Of a stretch of 64,000 nt of DNA, positions 48,466-56,853 are shown in pieces. The DNA lies in contig NZ_JAWDIE010000005.1 of assembly GCF_037688875.1 (NCBI RefSeq), positions 1-64,000 of the forward strand, given 5' to 3'. How positions within the stretch are numbered: position 1 is the first letter of the stretch; the number at the start of each line of letters is the position of its first letter. Source of the DNA: Amphibiibacter pelophylacis (GTDB lineage Bacteria > Pseudomonadota > Gammaproteobacteria > Burkholderiales > Burkholderiaceae_C). The notes below the pieces were generated by a model, which was not told the origin of the DNA, did no database searches, and saw only the letters and a list, made by a program, of their open reading frames with translations. A program made the position numbers and the translations under genes.

Positions 48466-49410
48466 TCATCCTGCGTGGGGGTGAGAAGATTTCGCCTTCG
48501 TTGGCGACAAAAGCGGCGATATCAGCGGAGAAGGAAGCGGCTTCAGCATGGGCCAGCGCCGTGCCAGCAGGAGCGTCTGCGCCGCAAAGCCGCGCGACCG
48601 GGGCAGCGCCTGCTGCCACAGCGGCCAACCTGACAGCAGCGCCTGACGCAATTGTCGCAGACGCAGCGCGCCGCCCTGGACGATGGCGCGCAATTCCCAG
48701 CCCCAGCGACGTGTACCGGGGGTGTGGCTCAGCGTCCAGGCCAGGGGGGCTCCCTGGGCCAGCAGGGTTTCGGCGCGGGCCAGTTCGTGCAGCAGCGCCA
48801 GGCGCAGGGCGCTGGCCGTTCCGGCAGGGCCTGCCGCGACCCGCGTGGTCTGCGGCAGATAGCGTCGGCCGCGGGCCAGGTCTTCGGCCAGGTCCTGCCA
48901 GAAGTTGACGAGCTGCAAGGCGGTGCACAGGGCGTCTGACTGCTCTTCAGCCCCGTGGGTCAGCTTGGCGCCGCTGGTTCGCATCAGGTGCAGCAGCAGA
49001 CGGCCGACGGGGTTGGCCGAGCGTTGGCAGTAGGCCAGCAGCGCGGCGTCGTTGTGCATGGGCTGGTGGCGCACGTCCGCCTCGAAGGCGTCCAGCAGGT
49101 GGTGCAGCGGTTCGGCGGGCCAGTGCCAGTGTGCGTGGCTGGCGGCCAGCGGGCCAAACACCTGCGGCCAGCGGCAGTGCTCAGCGGCGCTGCCGTGCGG
49201 GTCGGCCAGCACGGCGTCCAGGGTCTGGCGGTAATCGGCCAGATCGGCCAGGCGATCTGCGGGGGCTGCGTCGCCTTCGTCGGCGATGTCGTCGGCGGTG
49301 CGCGCATAACGGTACAGCGCCATCACCGCAGGCCGGTGCTGCGGCGGACACAGCCAGGACGCGACGGGGAAGTTCTCGTTGCCCGCGCCAAACACGCGGG
49401 CCACGGCCAT
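48466..49410 (-). CDS. hpnC: Squalene synthase-like protein HpnC
   Basis: 314-residue protein of the same fold as HpnD, converting presqualene diphosphate to hydroxysqualene. It has ENFPVASWLCPPQHRP (about residues 15-30), RTADDIADEGD (first Asp motif) and NFWQDLAEDLARGRRYLP (second Asp motif). The start ATG is 49410-49408, whose bases CATG are shared with the divergent thrB start (49409). GTG codons at 49404 and 49395 are alternatives that would remove the overlap. It is first in hpnC-hpnD-hpnE-plsY. No squalene-hopene cyclase gene is in the window, so the final product (hopanoid or other squalene derivative) is unknown. Confidence 0.88.
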   Translation of the reverse strand: MAVARVFGAGNENFPVASWLCPPQHRPAVMALYRYARTADDIADEGDAAPADRLADLADYRQTLDAVLADPHGSAAEHCRWPQVFGPLAASHAHWHWPAEPLHHLLDAFEADVRHQPMHNDAALLAYCQRSANPVGRLLLHLMRTSGAKLTHGAEEQSDALCTALQLVNFWQDLAEDLARGRRYLPQTTRVAAGPAGTASALRLALLHELARAETLLAQGAPLAWTLSHTPGTRRWGWELRAIVQGGALRLRQLRQALLSGWPLWQQALPRSRGFAAQTLLLARRWPMLKPLPSPLISPLLSPTKAKSSHPHAG

Positions 49411-50419
49411 GGCGGTATTTACGACGGTGACGGTCCCGGACGCGCAGACCCTGTCCACCCGGCTGGGGCTGGGCGAGGTGACGGCGCTGCAGGGCATTGC
49501 GGGCGGCATCGAGAACACCAACTACTTTCTCTCGACCACGCAGGGCGACTGGGTGCTGACGCTGTTCGAGCGCCTGAACCACGCGCAGCTGCCTTTCTAT
49601 CTGGAGCTGATGCGCCACCTGGCCCACCACGGCGTGGTCGTGCCCGACCCGCAGCCGGACGCGGACGGCGCGCTGGTGCACAGCCTGTGCGGCAAACCGG
49701 CAGCGGTGGTGACGCGGCTGCAGGGTCGCAGCGAACTGGCGCCGCAGGTGGCGCACTGTCAGCAGCTGGGCCTGCAGCTGGCGCACATGCACCTGGCCAG
49801 CCGCGGTTTTGCGCTGCACCAGCCCAATCTGCGCGGCCTGTCCTGGTGGGCGCCGACGGTGGCCGAAGTCACGCCGCTGCTGCAGGCAGCGGGTGAGAAC
49901 GACATGGCTGCGCTGCTGGCTGACGAGCTGGCCTGGCTCTCGCAGATGTACGCGAGCAGCGATGCCGCCGCGCTGCCCCAGGGCGCCGTGCACTGCGATC
50001 TGTTCCGCGACAACGCCATGTTTGTCCAGGCGTCCGATGGCCCGCGCCTGAGCGGATTCTTCGATTTTTACTTCGCGGGCGTTGATGCGCTGATGTTCGA
50101 TCTGGCCGTGTGCATCAACGACTGGTGCATCGACCTGGCCACCGGTGAGCTGGACGGCGAGCGCCTGGACGCGCTGGTCAGCCACTACCAGATGGTGCGC
50201 CCGCTGGACGCGGTCGAGCTGCGGCTGCTGCCCGCGCTGCTGCGCGCGGCGGCCTTCCGCTTCTGGCTGTCGCGGCTGTGGGACTGGCACCTGCCGCGCG
50301 AGGCCAGCGTGCTCAAGCCGCACGATCCGCGTCACTTTGAGCGCATCGTGCGCCTGCGCCGCGCGCAGATGGACGCCGTGGCCGAACGCCTGGCCGCCGC
50401 CGTGGCGCAGGAGGCCTGA
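49409..50419 (+). CDS. thrB: Homoserine kinase (type II, APH-like fold)
   Basis: Phosphorylates homoserine in threonine synthesis. The 336-residue protein belongs to the ThrB class with a choline-kinase/aminoglycoside-phosphotransferase fold. Visible motifs are IAGGIENTNYFLST near residue 30, the catalytic loop VHCDLFRDNAMF (HxDxxxxN, about 195-206) and FFDFYFAGVD (metal-binding Asp). It starts MAVFTTVTV, as do many Burkholderiales ThrB. Its ATG lies over the hpnC start codon on the other strand. No thrA or thrC is near. Confidence 0.93.
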   Translation: MAVFTTVTVPDAQTLSTRLGLGEVTALQGIAGGIENTNYFLSTTQGDWVLTLFERLNHAQLPFYLELMRHLAHHGVVVPDPQPDADGALVHSLCGKPAAVVTRLQGRSELAPQVAHCQQLGLQLAHMHLASRGFALHQPNLRGLSWWAPTVAEVTPLLQAAGENDMAALLADELAWLSQMYASSDAAALPQGAVHCDLFRDNAMFVQASDGPRLSGFFDFYFAGVDALMFDLAVCINDWCIDLATGELDGERLDALVSHYQMVRPLDAVELRLLPALLRAAAFRFWLSRLWDWHLPREASVLKPHDPRHFERIVRLRRAQMDAVAERLAAAVAQEA

Positions 50420-50420
50420 G

Positions 50421-51251
50421 ATGGCGACCACGCTTGTCGTTCACCCCGCCCGGCGCGGCCTGCAGTGGCTGCGCGACGGACTGTGGCTGTTTGGTCGCCA
50501 GCCGCTGGCGCTGGTCGGGTTGCCGGCCTTTTTCATGATGGCGCTGCTGCTGGTGTCGGTGGTGCCGGTGTTCGGTCTGTGGATTGGCTATATGGCGCTG
50601 CCGCTGCTGGGGCAGGCCTTTGTGCAGGCGGCTTATCTGGTGCGTGAAGGCGTGCGCGTGCCACTGTCGGCGCTGTGGGCGCCGCTGCGCGATGCGGCCC
50701 GGCGCACCGAGCTGGTCCGCATGATGCTGATCTACGCCGCCGGGCAGATCCTGCTGACCTGGGTGGCGCAGTGGGTCGATAACGGCGCGGTGGACCAGGT
50801 CCGCGCCGTGATGCTGGACGACAACAGCACCGAGATCCAGCTGCAGCAGGCCATGTCCAATCCGGACCTGTTCTGGGGCATGGCCACGCAGATGTCGCTG
50901 TGGACGATCTGGGCCACCATCTTCTGGTTCGTTCCAGCCCTGATCCTGTGGCAGCGCCAGACGGTGGCGCAGGGTGTGTTCTCCAACCTGATCGGGCTGT
51001 GGCGTAACAAGGTCCCCCTGACGCTTTACCTGCTGGCTTACGGGCTGCTCGCGGTGGGCCTGGCACTGGCGGTCCAGCTGCTGGCGCTGCTGGCCGGTGG
51101 CGTGAATCTGCTGGTTTTTCTGGCCCTGATCCTGTCACTGCCGATGACGGCGGTGTTCTATCTTGGACTGGGCGCCATGTACCGCGATTGTTTTGTCGTG
51201 CGTGCAGCGCCCATCCCCCTGCCCGATACCGACCCGGAGAACACCCCATGA
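50421..51251 (+). CDS. Uncharacterised polytopic membrane protein (BPSS1780-like)
   Basis: 276-residue integral membrane protein with about six hydrophobic segments. It starts ATTLVVHPARRGLQWLRDGL and then a first helix (PLALVGLPAFFMMALLLVSV, about 30-50), as in the BPSS1780 membrane protein family of Burkholderiales. The loop PLRDAARRTELVR is Arg-rich and cytoplasmic. It begins 1 base after thrB, and its stop overlaps the next gene by ATGA. The function is not known to me. Confidence 0.78.
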   Translation: MATTLVVHPARRGLQWLRDGLWLFGRQPLALVGLPAFFMMALLLVSVVPVFGLWIGYMALPLLGQAFVQAAYLVREGVRVPLSALWAPLRDAARRTELVRMMLIYAAGQILLTWVAQWVDNGAVDQVRAVMLDDNSTEIQLQQAMSNPDLFWGMATQMSLWTIWATIFWFVPALILWQRQTVAQGVFSNLIGLWRNKVPLTLYLLAYGLLAVGLALAVQLLALLAGGVNLLVFLALILSLPMTAVFYLGLGAMYRDCFVVRAAPIPLPDTDPENTP

Positions 51252-51451
51252 GCCCACCATCTGCCCCGGCGCCGCGCCGTCTGGTCCTGCTGCTGGCGGC
51301 CCTGACGCTGCCGCTGTTCACGGGCTGTACGGTGCTGGCGGTGGCCGACGCCGTCGCCAGCACGGCGGTGACGGTGACCAGCACCGTGGTCAAAACCGGC
51401 GTCAAGGCCGTCGGCGGCGCAGTGGACATGGTCACGCCGGGCGACGAATAA
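51248..51451 (+). CDS. Small lipoprotein (67 residues)
   Basis: Short predicted lipoprotein. A hydrophobic signal (RLVLLLAALTLPLFTGC) ends with a lipobox LFTGC. The mature part is a Val/Ala/Thr-rich repetitive stretch (VADAVASTAVTVTSTVVKTG) ending in GDE. It resembles a group of small Proteobacteria lipoproteins, but I cannot assign a role. It overlaps the upstream membrane protein by ATGA, so both are likely co-translated. Confidence 0.7.
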   Translation: MSPPSAPAPRRLVLLLAALTLPLFTGCTVLAVADAVASTAVTVTSTVVKTGVKAVGGAVDMVTPGDE

Positions 51452-51484
51452 GCCCGCGCAGCCCAAGCCAGCCCGATTGGCCCC

Positions 51485-52321
51485 CTATTGCGGCGCGGGT
51501 GTGCGCGTTGCCACCCAGACCTGAACGCTGGCTGCCCCGGCCGCCAGCAGGTGCTGGCTTGCCGCAGCGGCGGTGGCGCCGGTCGTCATCACGTCGTCGA
51601 TCAGGGCGATGTGGCGCCCCTGGATCAGCCGCTGCGCCTGCAGGCTGACGGCGGTAAAGCCCTGCTGCATGTTGTCCCAGCGCTCGCGCCGCGTCAGGCC
51701 GATCTGGTGCGCGGCAGAAGCGCCCGCAACGCTGCGGCGCAGCACCTCCTGCGTGAGCACTGGCCGCTGCAGACGCCGCCCCAGCATCCGCGCCAGCAGC
51801 AGCGACTGGCTGTGACCGCGCTCACGCCAGCGGGCCGGGCTTTGCGGCGCGGGCAGCAGGGCGTCGGGCCAGGTCGCGGCATCGTGGTGCGGGCTGCGCT
51901 GCACGGCCTGCTCCATCGCGTCGACCAAAGGCCCCAGGGCCCGCAGGCTGGCGCTGCTGTGGCTGAACTTGATCGCCCAGACCCACTGCGCCCACGGCGC
52001 TTCGTGGTCGGCCCCGGCGAGGGCCAGGTGCCAGGGGAACTCCCCAGGCTGGCAGCAGGCTCTGCCGCTGCCCGGCAGCGCACAGCGGCGGCAGCGCGGC
52101 GTACCGGGCAGCAGGGCGGTGCAGCAGTCGGGGCACAGGTGCTGGGGGACGGTCAGGTCATCGCCTGCAAGGCCCGGACGGGCCGGGCGGAAGAGGGCGG
52201 CGCAGTGCGCGCACTGGCGCGGCCAGCGCCCGAGTTCGGGCCAGGCGGCGATGTTCAGGGCGGGGCGCAGGGCATCGCCCAGGGCATGACACAGGCGGAC
52301 GAGGGGCAACATGCGGCTCAA
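51485..52321 (-). CDS. comF: ComF-family phosphoribosyltransferase-like protein
   Basis: 278-residue protein with four zinc-binding CxxC-like pairs at the N-terminus (CAHCAALF, LCPDCCTALL, CRRCALPG, ACCQPGEF), as in ComF/amidophosphoribosyltransferase-like proteins. The C-terminal PRT domain has the PRPP loop LIDDVMTTGATAAAAS. ComF is needed for DNA uptake in naturally competent bacteria; the exact activity is unclear. An ATG at 52312 is an alternative start. It is divergent from the methyltransferase-like gene. Confidence 0.85.
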   Translation of the reverse strand: MSRMLPLVRLCHALGDALRPALNIAAWPELGRWPRQCAHCAALFRPARPGLAGDDLTVPQHLCPDCCTALLPGTPRCRRCALPGSGRACCQPGEFPWHLALAGADHEAPWAQWVWAIKFSHSSASLRALGPLVDAMEQAVQRSPHHDAATWPDALLPAPQSPARWRERGHSQSLLLARMLGRRLQRPVLTQEVLRRSVAGASAAHQIGLTRRERWDNMQQGFTAVSLQAQRLIQGRHIALIDDVMTTGATAAAASQHLLAAGAASVQVWVATRTPAPQ

Positions 52322-52327
52322 TATAAT
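52322..52327 (+). promoter_or_regulatory. Candidate -10 box upstream of the methyltransferase-like gene
   Basis: TATAAT overlaps the start of comF on the other strand and lies 43 bases before the ATG at 52370. No -35 is clear. Confidence 0.4.
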
Positions 52328-52369
52328 GAGGCCCTTCTCAGCCGGTCACCCCCTTGCGGGGGGATTCCC

Positions 52370-53293
52370 ATGTCCCCAGACTCCGCCGATGCCGCCCTGA
52401 CTGCTGCACAGACCGCTGCACAGATTGCCGCTTTGTGTCGTCAGCATCAGCGGCTGGCCGGCAGTACTCAGGCGCCCTGGCTGGCGCAGGAGATCGCGAC
52501 CCGCATGGCCGACCGCCTCTCCTGGCTGCGCCAGCCCCCCACCAGCGCCGCCGTCTGGCTGGCGGACGGAGCGCTCTGGCCGGACGAATCCCTGCCGCTG
52601 CTGGCGGCCCAGCCCCTGCCGCCGCTGTTGTGGCGCGCGGGGTCTCAGCCGGGGCTGGAGCCCTTCACGCCACCGCCCGCAGCGGGCTGGCGCGCCGTGC
52701 TGCCGCGCTGGCTGGGCGGTGATCTGGCTGTGGCGCCACCGCAGACCGTGGGCCTGCTCTGGTCCAACCTGAACCTGCATCACAGCGCCTCGGTGCGCGA
52801 CACGCTGGCGCGCTGGTTTGGCCTGCTGGCCGACCACGGGGTTCTGATGTTCAGCACCCTGGGGCCTTTGACGGCGCGGGCGCTGCAGCGCATTTTCGAC
52901 ATGGAAGGCTGGGGTCAGGCCCTGCCCGAGTGGGTGGACATGCACGACTGGGGCGACCGCCTGGTCGATGCAGGCTTCAGCGACCCGGTGGTCGATCAGG
53001 AAACCCTGACGCTGACCTATGCCAGCGCCGCCGGTCTGCTGGACGAGCTGCGCCATTTCTGGGGCAACACCCACCCGCAGCGCTTTGTGGGCCTGCGCAC
53101 GCCGCAGTGGCGCCAGCGCCTGCTGGCCGCTCTGGAGCGCGAGTTGCGCGCCAGCGACGGCCGCCTGCATCTGACGGTGGAAGTGGTTTACGGCCATGCG
53201 GTCAAACTGCCGCGCGCCCCCAAAGTGGAGGCCGAAACCCGGGTGGATCTGGCCGAAATGCGCCGCCAGCTGCGGCAGCGTCGGTCTGGCTGA
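52370..53293 (+). CDS. Degenerate class I methyltransferase-like protein (BioC-like)
   Basis: 307 residues. After an N-terminal helical part (about 1-70) the order of segments looks like a class I methyltransferase. In WLADGALWPDESLP (residues about 58-75) the usual glycine-rich SAM loop (ExGxGxG) is not found. VGLLWSNLNLHHSASVRDTL matches post-motif II, and the later GVLMFSTLGPLTARALQ and WVDMHDWGDRLVDAGFSDPVVDQE resemble BioC-type methyltransferases. Homologous proteins next to comF occur in related betaproteobacteria in my recollection. It may have lost SAM binding, or use an altered site. It starts at the ATG 52370. Confidence 0.65.
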   Translation: MSPDSADAALTAAQTAAQIAALCRQHQRLAGSTQAPWLAQEIATRMADRLSWLRQPPTSAAVWLADGALWPDESLPLLAAQPLPPLLWRAGSQPGLEPFTPPPAAGWRAVLPRWLGGDLAVAPPQTVGLLWSNLNLHHSASVRDTLARWFGLLADHGVLMFSTLGPLTARALQRIFDMEGWGQALPEWVDMHDWGDRLVDAGFSDPVVDQETLTLTYASAAGLLDELRHFWGNTHPQRFVGLRTPQWRQRLLAALERELRASDGRLHLTVEVVYGHAVKLPRAPKVEAETRVDLAEMRRQLRQRRSG

Positions 53294-53299
53294 ACGCGC

Positions 53300-53791
53300 T
53301 CAGTCGCCGCTGGCAGACAGCGCGTCCAGCGGCAGTTCGGTGCTGTCTTTCCAGGTGCGCAGCACAAAGCTGGATCTGGCGCTGAGCACGGCAGGCTGCG
53401 CCAGCAGCTGCTCCTGCACGAAGCGGGCGTAGTGCGCCATGTCGCTGGCGCGGATGTCCAGCAGGCACTCGGTGTCGCCCGCCAGGCTGAAGCAACCGGT
53501 GACTTCCGGCCAGGACGCCACGGCATCCAGCAGGGCCTGAACGGCTTCGGGCCTGTGCCGGTCCACCTGCAGGCGCACGAAGGCGTGGATGTCCAGCCCC
53601 AGCGCCTGCGGGCTCAGCCGCGCCACATAGCCCTGGATGATGCCGTTGTCCTCCAGCAGCTTGAGGCGGCGCAGGCAGGGCGAGGGCGACAGGGCCACGG
53701 TTTCGGCCAGCTCGACATTGCTGAGCCGCCCGTTTTTCTGCAGCGCGGCCAGAATGCCAATATCGGTTTTGTCGAGATCTGCTTTGGGCAT
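53300..53791 (-). CDS. Lrp/AsnC-family transcriptional regulator
   Basis: 163-residue regulator. The N-terminal winged helix reads LDKTDIGILAALQKNGRLSNVELAETVALSPSPCLRRLKLLEDNG (outline), followed by an RAM ligand-binding domain (VTGCFSLAGDTECLLDIRASD). It is 118 bases downstream of the aminotransferase gene in the same direction, so it may control that gene or its substrate. The ATG at 53791 is chosen; the frame opens at 53809. Confidence 0.9.
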   Translation of the reverse strand: MPKADLDKTDIGILAALQKNGRLSNVELAETVALSPSPCLRRLKLLEDNGIIQGYVARLSPQALGLDIHAFVRLQVDRHRPEAVQALLDAVASWPEVTGCFSLAGDTECLLDIRASDMAHYARFVQEQLLAQPAVLSARSSFVLRTWKDSTELPLDALSASGD

Positions 53792-53909
53792 GATGTCGTG
53801 CGGTCGCACTCTGTTGATCGGTATTTTCGAATCCAGTCAGCAGATTTTACAGGGACAAAACGGAGGTCTGGTCCCGACCTTGCGACAAGCCCGCGCCACG
53901 CCGGACAAA

Positions 53910-55055
53910 TCAGCCGCTGTGTGGTGCAGATGCCAGGGCTTCAAGCGCAGTGCGCACATGACCCACGCTGCGCGGCACGTCGCCCCACTTGTCCAGACCG
54001 AAGAGGCCCAGGCGGAAGGCGCGGTAATCCGGCCCCTCGTCGCACTGCAGCGGCACTCCGGCGGCGGCCTGAACGCCCAGGCGCACGAAGGCGCGGCCAG
54101 TCTGGATCTCAGGGTCGCTGGTGTAGCTGACGACGACCCCGGCGGCCTCGAAGCCCGGTGCGGCCACGCTGGGGTAACCGTGCTGGGCCAGCAGGGCGCG
54201 CACCTGGCGGCCCAGATCGCGCTGGGCGTCGCGCACGGCGGTGAGGCCGCGCGCCAGGGTTTCGTCCAGGGTGTCGCGCAACTGGCGCAGGCCGTCGGTG
54301 GGCAGCGTGGCGTGGTAGGCGTGGCCGTCGTTCTCGTAGGCGCGCATGATGGCCAGCCACTGCTTGAGGTCCAGCGCGAAGCTGCTGCTGCAGGTGCTGT
54401 CGATTTTGGCCAGCGCGCGCTCGCCCAGCAGGACCATGCCCGCGCAGGGCGTGCTGCTCCAGCCTTTTTGCGGTGCGGACACCAGCACATCGACGCCGCT
54501 GTCCTGCATGTCGATCCATTCGGCGCCGGAGGCGATGCAGTCCAGCACCAGCAGGCCGCCCACCGCGTGAACCGCATCGGCCAGGCCCCGGATGTAATCG
54601 GGCGGCAGCATCATGCCGCTGGACGTTTCCACGTGCGGCGCAAACACCACGGCGGGTTTTTCGGCGGCGATGGCGGCGCAGACGTCGTCCAGCGGCGCAG
54701 GCGCCCAAGGGGCTTGAGCACCCTCAGCCGTGCGGCGCGCCTTGGACACGCTGTGACTGCGGGCGATGCCGCCGGTTTCCAGAATCTGCGTCCAGCGGTA
54801 GCTGAACCAGCCGTTGCGCACGACCAGCACGTGTTCGCCGTTGGCGAACTGGCGTGCCACTGCCTCCATGCCCGAGGTGCCGCTGCCGGGCACGATGACA
54901 AGCGCCTGCGCGTTGTAGACCTGACGCACCTGGCGCGACAGATCGCGCATCACGCCCTGGAAGCGCTGCGACATGTGGTTGAGCGCGCGGTCGGTGTAGA
55001 CCACCGAAAATTCCAGCAGGCCATCGGGATCAATGTGGGGCAGCAGGGCGGTCAT
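53910..55055 (-). CDS. Class V aminotransferase (alanine/serine-glyoxylate aminotransferase family)
   Basis: 381-residue PLP enzyme. The N-terminal part has PGSGTSGMEAVARQFANGEHVLVVRNGWFS, as in this family (outline). VFAPHVETSSGMMLP follows, and the PLP lysine is in VDVLVSAPQKGWSS (about residue 200). VLDCIASGAEWIDMQDSGVDVLV contains the conserved Asp that holds the pyridine ring (outline). Likely transamination of alanine, serine or a phosphonate amine; the exact substrate is open. It begins 3 bases after the 3-hydroxyisobutyryl-CoA hydrolase gene, implying joint transcription. Confidence 0.85.
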   Translation of the reverse strand: MTALLPHIDPDGLLEFSVVYTDRALNHMSQRFQGVMRDLSRQVRQVYNAQALVIVPGSGTSGMEAVARQFANGEHVLVVRNGWFSYRWTQILETGGIARSHSVSKARRTAEGAQAPWAPAPLDDVCAAIAAEKPAVVFAPHVETSSGMMLPPDYIRGLADAVHAVGGLLVLDCIASGAEWIDMQDSGVDVLVSAPQKGWSSTPCAGMVLLGERALAKIDSTCSSSFALDLKQWLAIMRAYENDGHAYHATLPTDGLRQLRDTLDETLARGLTAVRDAQRDLGRQVRALLAQHGYPSVAAPGFEAAGVVVSYTSDPEIQTGRAFVRLGVQAAAGVPLQCDEGPDYRAFRLGLFGLDKWGDVPRSVGHVRTALEALASAPHSG

Positions 55056-55058
55056 GGC

Positions 55059-56219
55059 TTACTCCTTGGAGGCCGTTTCGGGATGGGGGAAGAAGGATTG
55101 CACCTGGCCGGCGCTGACCGCGCTGTGGCTGTCGGGCTGCCAGTGCGGGGTTTTGTCCTTGTCGATCAGCAGGGCGCGCACCCCTTCGAGCAGGTCGCCG
55201 CGCTCCAGCCACTGGGCGTCCAGATGCGTTTCCAGCGCGAAGCACTGCTCCAGGGTCAGGTTGCGCCCGCGCCGGATCTGCTCCAGCGTCACGGCCATGG
55301 CCAGCGGCGAATGGCGCTCGAACAGGGCCAGCGTGTCGCGCGCCCAGGCGGCCTGCGCTTCGTCGCTGTGGTCCGCCGCAGCCGCCTGCAGCGAAGCCTG
55401 GATGGCGGGGACGCTCTCCTGGCTGAAGTGCGCGTTGATCCACGGCCGGTGAGACAGCACCACCGCTTCGGGCCAGCTCTGGCCGGTCTGCTGGGTGGCT
55501 TCGGCGAGCGAGCCCAGCAGCCGCGCCAGCGTCGCCTGATCGCGCTGGCGCTGGCGCGGATCGCCCTCGCGCTGCGGCGGCCAGGCCAGGGTGTCCAGCG
55601 CGGCCAGCAGCTCGTCCAGCAGGCTGGAGGGCAGGGCCACGTCGGCCCAGCCCAGCGCGACGGCGTCGGCAGCCAGCAGCGGCACGCCGCACAGGCCCAG
55701 GTATTCGCCCAAAGCGCCGGGCATGCGCGACAGGAAAAAGCTGCCGCCCACATCGGGGAAGTAGCCGATGGCGGTTTCGGGCATGGCCAGGCGCGAGCGC
55801 TCGGTGACCACGCGCAGGCTGGCCCCTTGCGCCAGGCCCATGCCGCCGCCCATGACGATGCCGTCCAGCCAGGCCAGATAAGGCTTGCCGTACTGGTGCA
55901 GCAGCTGGTCCAGCGGGTATTCGATGTGGAAGAACGCCATCGGATCAGGCTCGGTGGGCGAGGCCTGGCGGGCGCGCACGGCGTGGTAGAGGGCGCGGAT
56001 GTCGCCCCCGGCGCAGAAGGCCTTTCCGCCCGCGCCGCGCAGCACGACGGCGCGCACGCCGTCGTCGGCCTGCCAGGCGCGCAGCTGGGTGTCCAGCGCG
56101 GTGAGCAGTTCCAGATCCAGGGCGTTGAGGGCCTGTGGCCGGTTGAGCACAAGGTGGCCGATGCGGTTGCGCACTTCGGCGATCAGCACGGGCGGGTGGG
56201 GGGCAGCGTCAGCGGTCAT
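55059..56219 (-). CDS. 3-hydroxyisobutyryl-CoA hydrolase-like crotonase
   Basis: 386-residue crotonase-superfamily protein. The conserved patterns are GKAFCAGGDIRALY (about residues 55-68), WLDGIVMGGGMGLAQGAS (about 104-121) and PETAIGYFPDVGGSFFLSR (about 132-150), all diagnostic of the valine-pathway hydrolase branch. It is longer than simple enoyl-CoA hydratases because of the C-terminal extension (to ETASKE). The start is at 56219 (MTADAAPH). It follows ubiX and lspA-ileS on the same strand, separated from ubiX by 28 bases. Confidence 0.87.
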   Translation of the reverse strand: MTADAAPHPPVLIAEVRNRIGHLVLNRPQALNALDLELLTALDTQLRAWQADDGVRAVVLRGAGGKAFCAGGDIRALYHAVRARQASPTEPDPMAFFHIEYPLDQLLHQYGKPYLAWLDGIVMGGGMGLAQGASLRVVTERSRLAMPETAIGYFPDVGGSFFLSRMPGALGEYLGLCGVPLLAADAVALGWADVALPSSLLDELLAALDTLAWPPQREGDPRQRQRDQATLARLLGSLAEATQQTGQSWPEAVVLSHRPWINAHFSQESVPAIQASLQAAAADHSDEAQAAWARDTLALFERHSPLAMAVTLEQIRRGRNLTLEQCFALETHLDAQWLERGDLLEGVRALLIDKDKTPHWQPDSHSAVSAGQVQSFFPHPETASKE

Positions 56220-56247
56220 GATGGGTCGCGGAAAAATCAGAAAAAAC

Positions 56248-56853
56248 TCAGGCGGGTGGCGGCGCGGGCTCGCCCCATCGTGGCGCGCCGGGCATGTCCA
56301 GGCCAAAACAGTCCAGCACCCGGCCCAGGGTGTCGTCGACCAGCGCGGCGATCGTCTGCGGCTGGGTGTAAAACGCGGGCACCGGCGGGTGGATGATGCC
56401 GCCCATTTCGGTCACCGCCAGCATGTTGCGGATGTGTCCGGCGTGCAGCGGCGCTTCGCGCACCATCAGCACCACGGGGCGGCGCTCTTTGAGGCAGACA
56501 TCGGCGGCACGCGTCAGCAGCGAGGTGGTGACACCGCTGGCGACTTCGGCCAGCGTGCGCACCGAGCACGGCGCGATCAGCATGCCCATGGTGCGGAACG
56601 AGCCGCTGGCGATCGGTGCGGCCACGTCCTGGATGGCGTGAACATGGTCGGCCAGCGCGTGCATCTGTTCGCGGCTCAGGGCGGTTTCGTACTCGCGGGT
56701 GAGTTCGCCCGCGCGCGACACGACCAGGTGGGTCTCTATCCCCAAGGCCCGCAGCACCTCGAGCGCGCGGATGCCGTAGACGATGCCGGTCGCGCCGGTG
56801 ATGCCCACGACGATGCGGCGCGGGACGGCGCCAGCGCCTGCAGGAGCGCTCAT
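56248..56853 (-). CDS. ubiX: Flavin prenyltransferase UbiX
   Basis: Makes prenylated FMN, the cofactor of UbiD decarboxylases. The 201 residues start with IVVGITGATGIVYGIRALEVL (FMN-binding GITGASG loop) and contain APCSVRTLAEVASGVTTSLLTRAADV (outline) and RPVVLMVREAPLHAGHIRNM, all family signatures. No ubiD is in the window. The ATG overlaps the lspA stop by ATGA. Confidence 0.95.
   Translation of the reverse strand: MSAPAGAGAVPRRIVVGITGATGIVYGIRALEVLRALGIETHLVVSRAGELTREYETALSREQMHALADHVHAIQDVAAPIASGSFRTMGMLIAPCSVRTLAEVASGVTTSLLTRAADVCLKERRPVVLMVREAPLHAGHIRNMLAVTEMGGIIHPPVPAFYTQPQTIAALVDDTLGRVLDCFGLDMPGAPRWGEPAPPPA

Noticed and set aside
53637..56396. Open frame of about 919 codons on the plus strand over the aminotransferase and hydrolase genes
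   Set aside because: It spans two real minus-strand genes with clear motifs and a gene boundary, which a true gene would not do.
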